The notes under the pieces are model-generated. The model worked only from the letters and a program-made list of their open reading frames with translations. It was not told the DNA's origin and made no database searches. This document shows positions 32,856 to 43,591 of a stretch of DNA of 64,000 nt, piece by piece. Both the position numbers and the translations under genes were made by a program. Each line of letters opens with the position of its first letter. The first letter of the stretch is position 1. The stretch is from NCBI RefSeq assembly GCF_037975245.1, contig NC_092573.1, forward strand, positions 3,286,501-3,350,500, read 5' to 3'. The DNA comes from Apostichopus japonicus (taxonomy: Eukaryota > Echinodermata > Holothuroidea > Aspidochirotida > Stichopodidae).

Positions 32856-35800
32856 GATGATGGATTCGTCCTTTCTTAGCTGAGCTTTATTTTTTGAAAG
32901 AACTTAAAGGGGCATTCCGATGGCAGCCCGTGTAACACATATGTTGAAAAGAGAAACATACCGCCGTCTGAATCTCGGTCTCATCTTTACTTACTCGAGA
33001 AACGATTAATTGAAAGTCAAAAATCTGAACCAGGTAAACCTTCTTTTCTCAAGAAATTGGAACACAATAGGTTGGCTGTGATGAGATCATGTTAGAGGTT
33101 CTTTAATAACTTAACTTCCCTTAGTATAAATATCATTCTTGGTTTAACTTTGAAATGTGATTTAACCTTGATTTTGATGTGATCCCTCACTGAGATGTGG
33201 TCTTCATTGGTTCTTCTCATGGATTGTCTTTCATGTATTATTATAAACTCAAATCATTCAATCTGAAATCTTGCCAGTTATGATGTTACGTTTATGACTA
33301 AGAATATACAATATCTTTATTGTCAACTAAATGGTTTTTGAAAATTCATAAAGCGTATAAGTGCTTAATCTGGCGTATAGAAGACTTCAGTACAATATAT
33401 ACAGGGATAAGCTCATCATTTGTGTCACTTCATTCTTTGATTGGAGAGTTCAGGATGCTGAATTTACCCTTATCTGGGTGGGGGGGGGGGACCCTGGAAA
33501 TGTCGTTATTTATATGGAGCTTCATTTGTAAGTTTAACTCTCTGAAGAGAGTTGAAATCACTCCAAGAAAGTTCACCACCCAGTTCTCTGTCAACAAGTC
33601 AAAATTTCACTCTTTGGACTAAATGACGCAAATAACATAAGATCCAACACAAACAAACACACACACGTATATAAACACAGAGAACAAACAAGTTATATGT
33701 TATTATAAACATATGTCCATTTTAGCAAAGAAATAGCGCCACTTTATAGACGTCTTTGATTCTCTAACTAGATATTGTTAATAGTTGCACGCGGATGTCG
33801 CTAAGAACAGCACTAACTGGTTTATTACAAATGATGGTATCAGAAACTATGATAATTAACCTCAAACTTTTGTAATCGATTAATGAAAGGAAATAACAGA
33901 GAGCATAGAAATTCATGCACAAAAGAAAACGGAAGTGAACAAACTAGTTTACTTAGATATAGCTTTCCTCAAGGGTATATCAGTTGAGCGTACGTTTTGC
34001 CAAAAATTGTGAGATTTTGCCCAATTACGTAACACTTTAAATTACTCGTTTTCAATTATTCGACGATATAGTAGTTAAGTCCCGGTACCCTATTATTTTA
34101 CGGTTACTTTTACATTATGGCGCAGCTTTGGCAATTTCATGATTTTACCATAGCAACGGAAACTAAGGAGTTTCATCAATTTTCTTTACGTAAATACGTT
34201 AAGAAAGAATGTGCATCTTGTTTAAAACATTTCAAAATTCTAAATATGAAAGTCATTAAAGAAATTTATTCCACACTAAATCCAATTTGCTAATGTTATG
34301 TGCGCCGTAAATTGGCACAATTATATTATATATATTATAATAGGATAGCCCGATACTTATACCTAGACAGGAAATGGGGTTAACTAGGCCCTGCCATCGA
34401 ACGAATCTCCTTATTGTATATTTTAATAGTATTACTTATTTAATTAGTTAATTATTTTCTTGATTGTCTTTCAATCTTCAACTTTAGTAAACATTTTTGG
34501 GATTGATTTCTCGGCAAAATAATTTGATGAAATATTTTAAAGAAATGAAGGAAAGAAGAAATGGATGAAGTTTTTATCAGCGATTTATTGATCAGCAGAA
34601 ATGTGACCTAGTAAAGCAATAAAATATTACCGTCTTTTCAATTCTATGGAATAAATTTAACCATTTTAAAACCGAAGGGAACTTGTAACTTTCTATATAC
34701 GAGTTAATGTCGAGTCGTTCTGTGTGGGTGTGTATGTGTGTGTGTATTTTTGTGTGGTGGTGGGGGGCGGGGGGGGGTTGAAACAAGGGGAAGAGGTGGA
34801 GGCGAATGTCTTCCGATAAGAAAATGTAACTTTGACTTTGAAGTAAGTTCAAAGGTTACTCGATCAAGCGATTTGCATAAATATGTTTTAAGGTCTACTG
34901 TTTTAAATGTACTGAATATGGGACAAATTGGCTGGTTAGTACTTTAACTTTAGTTTATAATAAAGAAATCATTTTTGTTGTAAAATAAAATAATGTTACA
35001 CATAGATGCATATTTTTTTTTATTTTTTTTTATTTTTTTATTTATTTGTTTGCCACAAAAGTACAAAGTGGAGGGAATATTCCTTCCACTTTCTCTTTCC
35101 CCCTCCCCACTGTAAATGCAGTGAATATATGTATTAATTATTATTGATTTGGCTTGAAGCGCTGCTGCTGTATTCTAATCAACTAAGCGCTGCTGCTGTA
35201 TTCTAATCAACATAATTATAAACAATTCCAGACTATTAATTGGTATCTTGAAACTGCCGTTAATGGTTCCATTGTATTCGAATCGATGAAATAATGAGCA
35301 TCACTTTATTTTTCGGAAAAGTTGTTGTTTCCTTTCTTAAGCTTACTTTTTTTCTTTTTACATTTTTACTTTTTTCCTTTTTTTTTTGTTGAAAGGCAAA
35401 ACTGTATTTGTGGGTTGAAACTCACTTTTTATAAATGTAAACCAAGGTGGAAATGAGCAGTGGAAGGAGAAATTTCAATTAATAAGAAAAAAACACAACA
35501 TTAAGTTGAAAATTATTTTTCCTGGGCTTACTTGATTCAATTGAAAAGGTCATATTCCGTAGAACATTAGTATTTCTGAATATCAATAAACTCAATAAAA
35601 AAAAGAAGAGTTTTGCAGATATCACAGGATGTTTTAATAATGTTTTTTATTCAATATATGGAATACTTAGACAGATATCCGTATTTCTGACATTAATAGC
35701 AGATCTAAAAATAAGAACAAAAACGTAATGTAGAAGGAGACTCTCTGGATTCCATATAGATAGACCAAGCGATGTCTTTTCCGTAATTCTTTACTCTAGG

Positions 35801-36010
35801 CGATCGACATACGTCACTTCCTGTTTCATATGCATGAAAGGATGTAAACCAGCAGAACGAATGAGACCAATGTTAACTAGCACGGGCACAAATGAAACGT
35901 ATCTTATCATATCTTATCTAGTGCATTTATGAAACAAAACCAATATATTTATATATATATATATATATATTGTTGTGTTACTTATTTCATTAAAATTATA
36001 TATACTCATT
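32856..36010. other. Non-coding AT-rich desert
   Basis: Contains a G-run (33480-33490), GT-rich and G-run patches (34721-34780), a 27-28 bp tandem pair GCGCTGCTGCTGTATTCTAA (35159-35211), T-rich stretches (35010-35045), a CRE/ETS-like cluster TACGTCACTTCCTG near 35812, and (TA)n at 35947-35971. No gene supported. Confidence 0.5.
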
Positions 36011-36013
36011 CAG

Positions 36014-36137
36014 ACAAGTATAGCGTTGTATATGACGGACGAGGAGTTGAATGAAGCAAAAGAACGGGGGAAAGAACAGAAGTTCCAAGGGGTGTTGGAA
36101 AATGACAACTTCTTCAAATTTCTGTCAATTTTACTTT
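36014..36137 (+). CDS. Candidate isolated coding exon, family unknown
   Basis: A CATTCAG acceptor (to 36013) and a T|GTAAGG donor (36138) bracket 124 nt with one open frame: TSIALYMTDEELNEAKERGK, then EQKFQGVLENDNFFKFLSIL. Composition is strongly protein-like (charged helix, hydrophobic end) against an AT-rich background. It could instead be a 38-codon small ORF starting at the ATG at 36032 and ending at the TAA at 36146-36148. I do not recognise the family and see no partner exons nearby. Confidence 0.3.
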
Positions 36138-36139
36138 GT

Positions 36140-36770
36140 AAGGATTAAAATACGATATGTGACTCGAAAGTGCTATCATTCAACTTGAATCTAATCTTGA
36201 AACGTTTTTTTTTTAATTTTGACTGGGGACGTAACTGAGTTAAAGATATTTGCCTTGAGAGAAACATTACATGTACTTTCCATGCATCTGATCAGCCTCA
36301 ACGAGCTACTAAAATCCAAATATATAGAGTTTTGTCAAGTTTACAAATTAACTTTGATTAAGGTCACATGTAAAATGGTGAAACACTTTACGAAATTTTT
36401 GTAGAGAGGAAACGAACGTATTTCCTTTCTAAACTCACTGTAACTTATCGTTTTGAGTTGATTCTTCTCTATATGCAACCGACAGTATATCGAATTGCAT
36501 GATCCGGATTTGTATCTTTACTTAAATGTGGTGTATTGTAACAAGATAAATACATTGTACAGCCATTGTATATAGGGCTTTCTTAACGCGCTAAGTAATA
36601 TGCTATTAGATTAGCCAAACTTATAACCCTATTGATATTTCAGTGTCTTTTTAAGCCTTAAATGACTTGTTAAAACGTCTTTCATGGATTTCCAGTTGCT
36701 ACGTTCAAACTAAGTGAGTACGGCTCTTTTTTCTGTTATCTTTGTATAAAAAATAAAATAGAGGTACTTT
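36140..36770. other. Non-coding
   Basis: No supported feature; a 61-codon open frame at 36219 has no motif. Confidence 0.45.
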
Positions 36771-36775
36771 TTAAG

Positions 36776-36955
36776 AAAAAGTCGCCCAGGAAAGAACCTG
36801 GGCACGAAAACCAAACTACTGAACGACTGATCCGCTTCTTACCCCAGTCCCCTTGCATCGGGACTGTGACTGTGTGATCATCGTCAGGTGTGCATCACCA
36901 TTCCCGAAGGGAACAGATACTACACACGATCTTAGCCAAAAGGCCGAGAAGCGAG
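36776..36955 (-). ncRNA. U2 snRNA-like RNA locus (U2 5' end fused to a divergent structured 3' part)
   Basis: Read on the minus strand from 36955, nucleotides 2-28 (TCGCTTCTCGGCCTTTTGGC onward to TAAGATC) match the conserved U2 snRNA 5' end. After two changed bases GTGTAGTATCTGTTC also matches, placing the branch-site recognition element GTAGTA at nucleotides 33-38, its canonical position. Beyond about nucleotide 46 the sequence no longer resembles U2. It can form hairpins TTCCC-TTCG-GGGAA, GGTG-ATGCA-CACC, CAGTCCC...GGGACTG and GCCCAGG-TTCTTT-CCTGGGC (36784-36803). The last is followed by TTTTTCTTAAAAAGTA, reminiscent of an snRNA 3' box or a Pol III stop. It may be a variant U2, a U2-derived chimera or a pseudogene; the 3' end is approximate. 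Confidence 0.55.
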
Positions 36956-36999
36956 GTTTTTTGTTTGTTTTGTTCCCACGGTGTGACTCGTGTTCCAAC

Positions 37000-37520
37000 C
37001 TAATAGTAAATCGTCCTATTTAGCTGCATGCTATACAATTCTGATCTTATTAGATAAATCCAGCTTTCAAGAAATTTGATGTGACATCTTGAATTCTATA
37101 TTTTAGAGACTCATTCTTAAACTCTTAAATGTCAATATTGCTAAGTGGTGTTTCAGACATCAATACTAAAAGCGAGGTAACAAATGCCATTGAAATATTC
37201 TTCGCGAAAACTTCCTGCAACAGTTTATTTAATAATGAAAGGTCTCATATTAACATCCTTCCAACCCTCCTGTTTGAAACAACGAACAATATATGGGCAG
37301 TAAATCGATAATAGACTAACCCCCTGCCCCCTTTTCCTTTTGCTTATTAAACGGTTCATTTCTCCACTAAGTCGTTTTTCAGTAGCAATGGCAACCATGT
37401 TTAATTTCTCAGCTGGTTCATGGCTGATTGATGAAAGGTTCCCGCTAATATGTGAATATTCATATTTTATTTATATCAAAAAGTTTGTAGCATTTGATAC
37501 CTAAAGTATAACGTATACTG
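37000..37520. other. Non-coding
   Basis: No supported feature. Any upstream control elements of the U2-like locus would lie at about 36956-37030, but none is certain. Confidence 0.4.
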
Positions 37521-37529
37521 TAAGAGAGA

Positions 37530-37818
37530 GAGGGTTGGTGGAACAAGGTCGAAGATGAGAGGGAAGGGGCAGGGTGGAGGCATGTAGGGTTAAGGGTAGG
37601 GAGAGGGGAGGGGGCAGGGTGGGGTAAGGGTAGGGAGAGGGAAGGGTGAAGGCATGTAGGGTAAGGGTATGGAGAGGGAAGGCATATATATAGGGGTAAG
37701 GGTAGGGAGAGGGAAGGGGGAAGTGTGAAGGCATGTAGGGGTAGGGAGAGGGAAGGGTGAAGGCATGTAGGGGTAAGGGTAGGGAGAGGGAAGGCATATA
37801 GGGGTAAGGGTAGGGAGA
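37530..37818 (+). repeat. G-rich minisatellite (quadruplex-prone)
   Basis: Repeats of GGGGTAAGGGTAGGGAGAGG, then GAAGGNNNAAGGCATGTA or GAAGGCATATA, in variable-length units. Four or more GGG runs lie within 30 bases many times over on the plus strand. The Pro/Ser/Tyr-rich minus frame at 37501-37884 is an artefact of it. Confidence 0.85.
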
Positions 37819-37829
37819 ATTTTTGGTTC

Positions 37830-38835
37830 TCATCTTTTCTGACATTTGTGAATTATATTTGTAAATGGAGAAGGTTTTTGGCAACTTAAAGACTATATGG
37901 AGAGAAAGATGGTTTCTATATTTCCCAAGTTTGAATTACACTTGTACATCGAGGAAGCATGTAACTTAATCTTTATTCGCCATTCGAGCAAATTTTGATC
38001 CACTTTTCCCTAGTTTCCAGTTAACTCTTACAACAGAACCTGAAAGACTGACCTAATTATGTTCATATATAAAAGGCCTTTACAGTCTGACAGAAAGTCA
38101 CAAAACAGCTGATAATATAGGATACGAAGACGTTTATACCACGACCAAGTAAATTATTAATAAATTAATAGCAATCTTTTAATCATCATAATTGTAGAAT
38201 ATGTCATTTCAATGACGTGCATTGTTGTTGATTATTTGTATTTAAGTTTGTAACTTTCGTTTTGCTTAAATAGTAAAATAAACCCTTCTTTTTCCTGAGG
38301 GCATAATAAATTAACCATATTCAATCAATAAGCAGAATTTTAACATTCTTTTGAACCTCCGATAGTTGGACAGGTGTTTTAATAGAGACCTTTTTCTTCT
38401 TTTTTCTAAAGAGCGAAAAAGTAGGTCGTATGAAAACAGGGCAGCTCCAAACATCACACAAAGACATAAAAAGGTTTCGTTCAGTCTATTTACAAATTTT
38501 TACTGTACAAAACAATTAAACATATGTCAAAAATGTACAAAACAGGACTATAAAATATAGGAATGGTGGACGAAAATAGAAAAGAAAATGTTTAACATGT
38601 TATATCATAGGCGTGCGTGACATACGCTTCAACTATAGAATTGTATTGCTTTTCGTTTACGAAAGTCGGGCAATTTCATGTTACGAATATAACAATACTG
38701 CCCAAAGTCGTTTTTTTAAACTTTCTTCCGGTTTTTTTTACTTTTCACAACTACCAGAAATCAATAAATACAGGATTATACAAAACAAAATTACTTTATT
38801 TACAAGCTGAAAATAAGGTAATAACTTGATCTACA
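37830..38835. other. Non-coding AT-rich
   Basis: Holds an isolated TTCATATATAAAAGG (38062-38076) identical to the TATA context of the fucosyltransferase gene but with no gene downstream. No other feature. Confidence 0.45.
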
Positions 38836-39321
38836 CTAACAATACGGTAACTTAATTTGTACTTCCCCGTGTAGTACCATTTCACAGAACGACGAACAAT
38901 GAATCCAAGTTTTCATAAATTTGACTTCTAACCATCTACTAAAATCAATTTCAATGCGCTCTTGCGTATCCCTTTGAATCAATTTCACTACCTCCTTTTC
39001 ATCAATAATTCTCTTATTAAACACAAGTCGACAACTTCTATTCCAAACTACTTTTTTGTTAATGATACTAAAAACAAAGACAAGTCTTTCCCGTGTTAGC
39101 CTATGTATTCCAGGGTTTGGAACCCCACGTAAACATGCATCACAAGAATGTGAGTAACACATTCCTACCAATTGCAACATACCCATTAAAAAAAAGATAT
39201 TAATATTGATATGTGTGTCCACTGTCAAAACACGTGCCGAATGGTCTATGAGTTCTTGCAAAGTCATTCTTTGACGGAAGGACGGTGAGAAAAGTACAAC
39301 AAGAAAAAGAAGTGGAAGCAA
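38836..39321 (-). pseudogene. 161-codon open frame, possible LINE ORF2 C-terminal scrap
   Basis: The frame ends in a basic/helical stretch (IDEKEVVKLIQRDTQERIEI, then DFSRWLEVKFMKTW) that resembles C-terminal ends of LINE ORF2 proteins such as the one at 1671-2207, preceded by INKKVVWNRSC. The first 40 residues look hydrophobic and unrelated. No catalytic motif. It sits just 3' of tRNA-Met. It may be a retroelement fragment or a chance frame. Confidence 0.3.
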
Positions 39322-39334
39322 AAGGCTTCAGGCC

Positions 39335-39407
39335 TGCCCCGTGTGAGGCTCGAACTCACGACCTTCAGATTATGAGACTGACGCGCTGCCGACTGCGCCA
39401 ACGAGGC
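39335..39407 (-). tRNA. trnM: Elongator tRNA-Met (CAT)
   Basis: The minus strand reads GCCTCGTTGGCGCAGTCGGC, then AGCGCGTCAGTCTCATAATC, then TGAAGGTCGTGAGTTCGAGC, then CTCACACGGGGCA. The acceptor stem GCCTCGT/ACGGGGC pairs with one G-T; the TCAG/CTGA anticodon stem presents CAT; the T arm is GTGAG-TTCGAGC-CTCAC. There are 73 nucleotides, no intron and no encoded CCA. A run of four T follows within 20 bases on the minus strand. It matches animal elongator Met, not initiator Met. Confidence 0.97.
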
Positions 39408-39409
39408 CT

Positions 39410-40235
39410 GGTGAAGAAGTTGCTATGAATGAGAATTACATATTGGTTGGGTACTTTCAGTTTGGCACAATTAAGTGGAACCAGGGTGTTGTTATGGACC
39501 TCCCTCGTGAAACACTGTTGAAATCAAGACTGCACTATACGAATACCATAAAACATATGGTGTATCCAGTATCCGTACCAAGTAATAGACAAGTGACATA
39601 ATTTACTTAAGTCAATGATCATTTTGTAAATATGATGCAGATATATGGATAATATTCAAATAAAATCAATAACAGGTATTTCGGGCGATGCTCAATTGTT
39701 GTATTAAGTATCATTCAGGCTCTGGGATCCGAGATTAATATTTTGGAGTTATCGCAACAATCACAGAGTTTCAAGCTAAAATTACCTTTTTACAAACTTT
39801 GGCACACAACATTGGCAATTAAAAAAAAATAGAAACATTGCGACTGAACTGATCTAGGTTATATTAGCCATTCCTTGCATGTATTTCGTATTTTGTTGTG
39901 ATTAACTTGGTAAATTCGTAATTTCTTAAACATATATCGTGAACATTCGTGTTTAATTGTCGTTTCGTATGTCATGGACTTGTTTCCACGTGTAATCTCG
40001 AGAAGCTTATTGGTTTTTTGGGTATAGGTAAGCATGGAGCTATAAACAGTTTATAGCTCCATGAGGTAAGGTACAAAGGTATACCCGAATATTTCTGACA
40101 ACACAACTGATAAACTAACCAAGCAGATAAACAAAACAAACATACTCTTCACACTGAATAACGGCAGTAGACCGGCTATAGAATTACACACAAAGGTATA
40201 AGGACTCAGTTACACCCCACCCCCTTCTGAACACC
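39410..40235. other. Non-coding, with a near-perfect short palindrome
   Basis: Nothing gene-like. A 31-bp palindrome lies at 40033-40063 (annotated separately). Confidence 0.5.
40033..40063. repeat. 31-bp perfect palindrome
   Basis: CATGGAGCTATAAAC and GTTTATAGCTCCATG meet around one A. Outside it, GGGTATAGGTAAG and GGTAAG...GGTATACCC give weaker outer complementarity, so the structure may extend from about 40017 to 40087. Confidence 0.9.
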
Positions 40236-40237
40236 CT

Positions 40238-40377
<140 letters not shown>

Positions 40378-40379
40378 GC

Positions 40380-42870
40380 CTATATTTATATTTATAGATG
40401 TAATACATTTTTTGACCATTTCGAATAAACGTCAAAATACCCCTCATAAAGAAATAAATCGAACTTGCCCATGATCATATACTCTCAAATAGTTGTAAAA
40501 GTTTGACAAGCATAATTTCGGGCGATTTTAGTCTATTAAGCAATTTACTCGATGAACCTTTTTTAACTTGATTTATGACTGCTATTTAAATTCCGCAATT
40601 TGGCTTTGTTTCTGGATTAAATGAATTAAAAGTGGTTTATAAATATGACACGAACTACTTTAAAGCATGGATTTTTTTCTTATTTATTGTTTAGTTCCAA
40701 GCCATTGCATCCTTTACTTAGGTCACCTAAAAATACATATCATTATAGTATGATAGCCACATTTTATTCCAAATATTTAAAACAAAAGTTCGATATGCTT
40801 TATGCTAATGACTGATGCATATTAATTAAAAGTGTCTGGGCCACAGAATTGTTAGAAGTAACTGTCATAAGATATGACCATGCTCGACGTTTCCTGTACA
40901 TTTTGCGAAACGAAATATGATAGCGATATATCCCTCATAAAAAAAGAGAAAAATATTATTACAAAAAATTGGTACCAGTATGAAGTCCAGAAATTGCTGA
41001 AGCATAGCAGCTGCTTCCACATAAAAAAAAATGAGATTAAGCGCACCAAAAGCATACGCCTATGTGATTAATTTCATAAAAAAACCTCTGAATATGAAAA
41101 ATTATAAATTAAGAAAGGTACAGTTTCAATGATGGATTATCAACATAAGGATCAGATAACCGTTAACTTTGTTTGTTGGATGGAGAGGGTTAAGGAAGGT
41201 AAACGGATGGGACCTTGACGTCATGAAGTCCCCGGATTGTTTTTTTCTTTTAAATCTGTAATTAATGTGCAATCTCGGTATTAGATAAATATATGTTACT
41301 TCCGCGATATAGTATATTTCATTTTATACGAGCGTCTTCCACTTAGGCTATATAACTGAACATGACGACTCTTTACAAAATTATCTGCCTGCTCTGATTA
41401 GAAAATAAAACTTCCAAACACTCACTTTTCTGATATAAAATTGTGCAAATTGACGACAGTTCATATGACCTATGACTATCAAATCGGCTAGATGCTCGAT
41501 GTAATTAGTTTCGCAATATTCGTATTAGTCAACGCAGCTCTATTGCACACACACTTATATATACGGTAGTAAGACGATTATGCCTGACGCGTGCAGAACC
41601 TGAATTTTGCGAATACTGCAGACAACAAAACCAAGTAATTTAACTCGTTAAGAGATAGAAAAAATACCGTACGAGTTGCTTTCGAAACTCTCTCTCTCTG
41701 CTATTTTCAGGAAGACTGTTGATATTTTGGGTGGTTTATTTTATCTCTTTTTTGAAGGTAAGTTTTTACAATTTTAACGATATTTAACGATATTTTAACG
41801 ATATTTTAACGAATTTTAACGATATTTTCTCAAAATCTAGCCGGATTCTCATCATTATTATTATTGTTATTATTATCATTATTTGCTATTACTAGGTTAA
41901 CGTACATGATATCCTTGTATGATACTCTTACGGTATATATATATATGTAGAGTATATACTCTTATACAGGATTAGGACTATAGGATTTTTTTTTTTATAA
42001 ATTTTACAACAGGTAACAACATTAATAACATTGATATAGATTTCCTGGAACCTATAGAGCCGATACGTAACAGCTTTGTGAGTTCACTGATCATTATCTT
42101 CATTGCCATTCTGCTTTTCTTTTGTGTAATGCACAGAACGTTCATTATAAACCCACCATAGCCAATTAGTATATATGTTAAAATACTCAGATTTAGATGT
42201 AGTGTTTCGAAATGTCATACTCATTTTAGCTAATTAGTCGTGGAACTTAATCGTCATAAGATTGAGCGTTCCTTCGACTTGCCGCTGGCGCCTAGAAGTC
42301 TGAAATTGTATTCCCCCAAAATGGTGCAGAGCGGATGAGTGTGGTTACACGAGTTGCAGGTAGGTGCAGCTAAATTACAATCTACCCCCTCTTTTCTTAT
42401 AAAACCTTGTCCAATCAGGACCTCAAATCTGTAGATGAATTCCCCATTGTGAGTAGTTGCGTAATATTGTTAATTAGTCACGAGGAGACCGAGATTTGCC
42501 TCTGACGGGACAAGAGCTAAGGGAATCGCCTAGTTTATGTAAGTTGTTACCAATACACTGGTATATTTGTAATTATCACACGATTATGTGCTTGGCATGA
42601 CTTGTAGGTTTACTTTGTTCGTTTTAAAACAGTGAAAATCGAGTATCTTTTGGGGTTTGCGGGGGATACTGCTCGTACAACTAAGAAACTCTAAGAAAAG
42701 TACCGTTAACTCAACGTGTATTTAAGTCCAAGCAAATAGCGAGAGAGAGGGAGAGTTAATGTTTATCCGTAATAATATCCTCCATTTGCACATACATTTT
42801 ATCTACGGTTCAGTTGTGTATCACAAAGATATGTTGTTTTTTTGTAAGGCGGTCTCGCAACGATTGAGAA
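40380..42870. other. Non-coding AT-rich
   Basis: Contains a short TTTTAACGATA tandem array (41777-41830), an (ATT)n-like patch (41851-41886) and the left copy of a dispersed repeat (41947-42079). No gene. Confidence 0.5.
41947..42079 (+). repeat. Dispersed repeat, copy 1
   Basis: Starts GTAGAGTATATACTCTTATA and ends near GTAACAGCTTTG. About 130 bp similar to 43467-43591 in the same orientation. Confidence 0.75.
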
Positions 42871-43093
42871 TGTGTAAGTTTTGTTACGCTATTCATAGAA
42901 TCGTTTAGCCTGTATATTCTGGCGAACAAGTCCCAACATAATCGCGCTTCCCATGTGTTAGCGCAACTGCGCAACTGCGCAAGTGTGAAGATAATTTACA
43001 TTATCATTTCTATTTACTCTGTTTAATTAATATATGATCTCTGTAAAAAAAAGTCAGTCATTGCCATAATCTGTGATTAATTTCGTGTAATTT
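42871..43093 (+). repeat. 223-bp tandem duplication, unit 1
   Basis: Starts TGTGTAAGTTTTGTTACGC. It is nearly identical to the directly following unit. Differences are few, including loss of a GCGCAACT-type segment repeat and a shorter A-run in unit 2. Confidence 0.95.
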
Positions 43094-43308
43094 TGTGTAA
43101 GTTTTGTTACGCTATTCATAGAATCGTTTAGCCTGTATATTCTGGCGAACAAGTCCCAACATAATCGCGCTTCCCACGTGTTAGCGTAAATGTGCAACTG
43201 CGCAAGTGTGAAGATAATTTACATTATCATTTCTATTTACTCTGTTTAATTAATATATGATCTCTGTAAAAAAAGTCAGTCATTGCCATAATCTGTGATT
43301 AATTTCAC
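43094..43308 (+). repeat. 223-bp tandem duplication, unit 2
   Basis: Second copy of the 42871-43093 unit; identity ends at GATTAATTTC. Confidence 0.95.
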
Positions 43309-43466
43309 CTATATCAATCAAGGATCAATGGTCGAGGCCATTAGTAAATTAGAGATACCATTAATCATCCTCTTCTTCGCTTTTTGTCTCAATATATTCT
43401 GTTGAAGATTATTATATAAGTTCAAACAGCCCGGAACTTTGGGGAATCTGGTCGACATTACAGTAT

Positions 43467-43591
43467 GTAGAGTCTATACTCTTATACAGGATTACGGCTA
43501 TAGGATTTGTTTACAATTTTAACTACAAACAACAACATAATAACATTGATGTAGATATCTTGGAACCTACAGCCGATAAGTAACAGCTTTG
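43467..43591 (+). repeat. Dispersed repeat, copy 2
   Basis: Similar to 41947-42079 (GTAGAGTCTATACTCTTATA ... AGTAACAGCTTTG), with small gaps. Confidence 0.75.

Noticed and set aside
32669-32857. Arg/Gly-rich frame
   Set aside because: Comes from the polypurine tract.
37501-37884. 127-codon Pro/Tyr/Ser-rich frame on the minus strand
   Set aside because: Translation of the G-rich minisatellite complement, no start context or domain.
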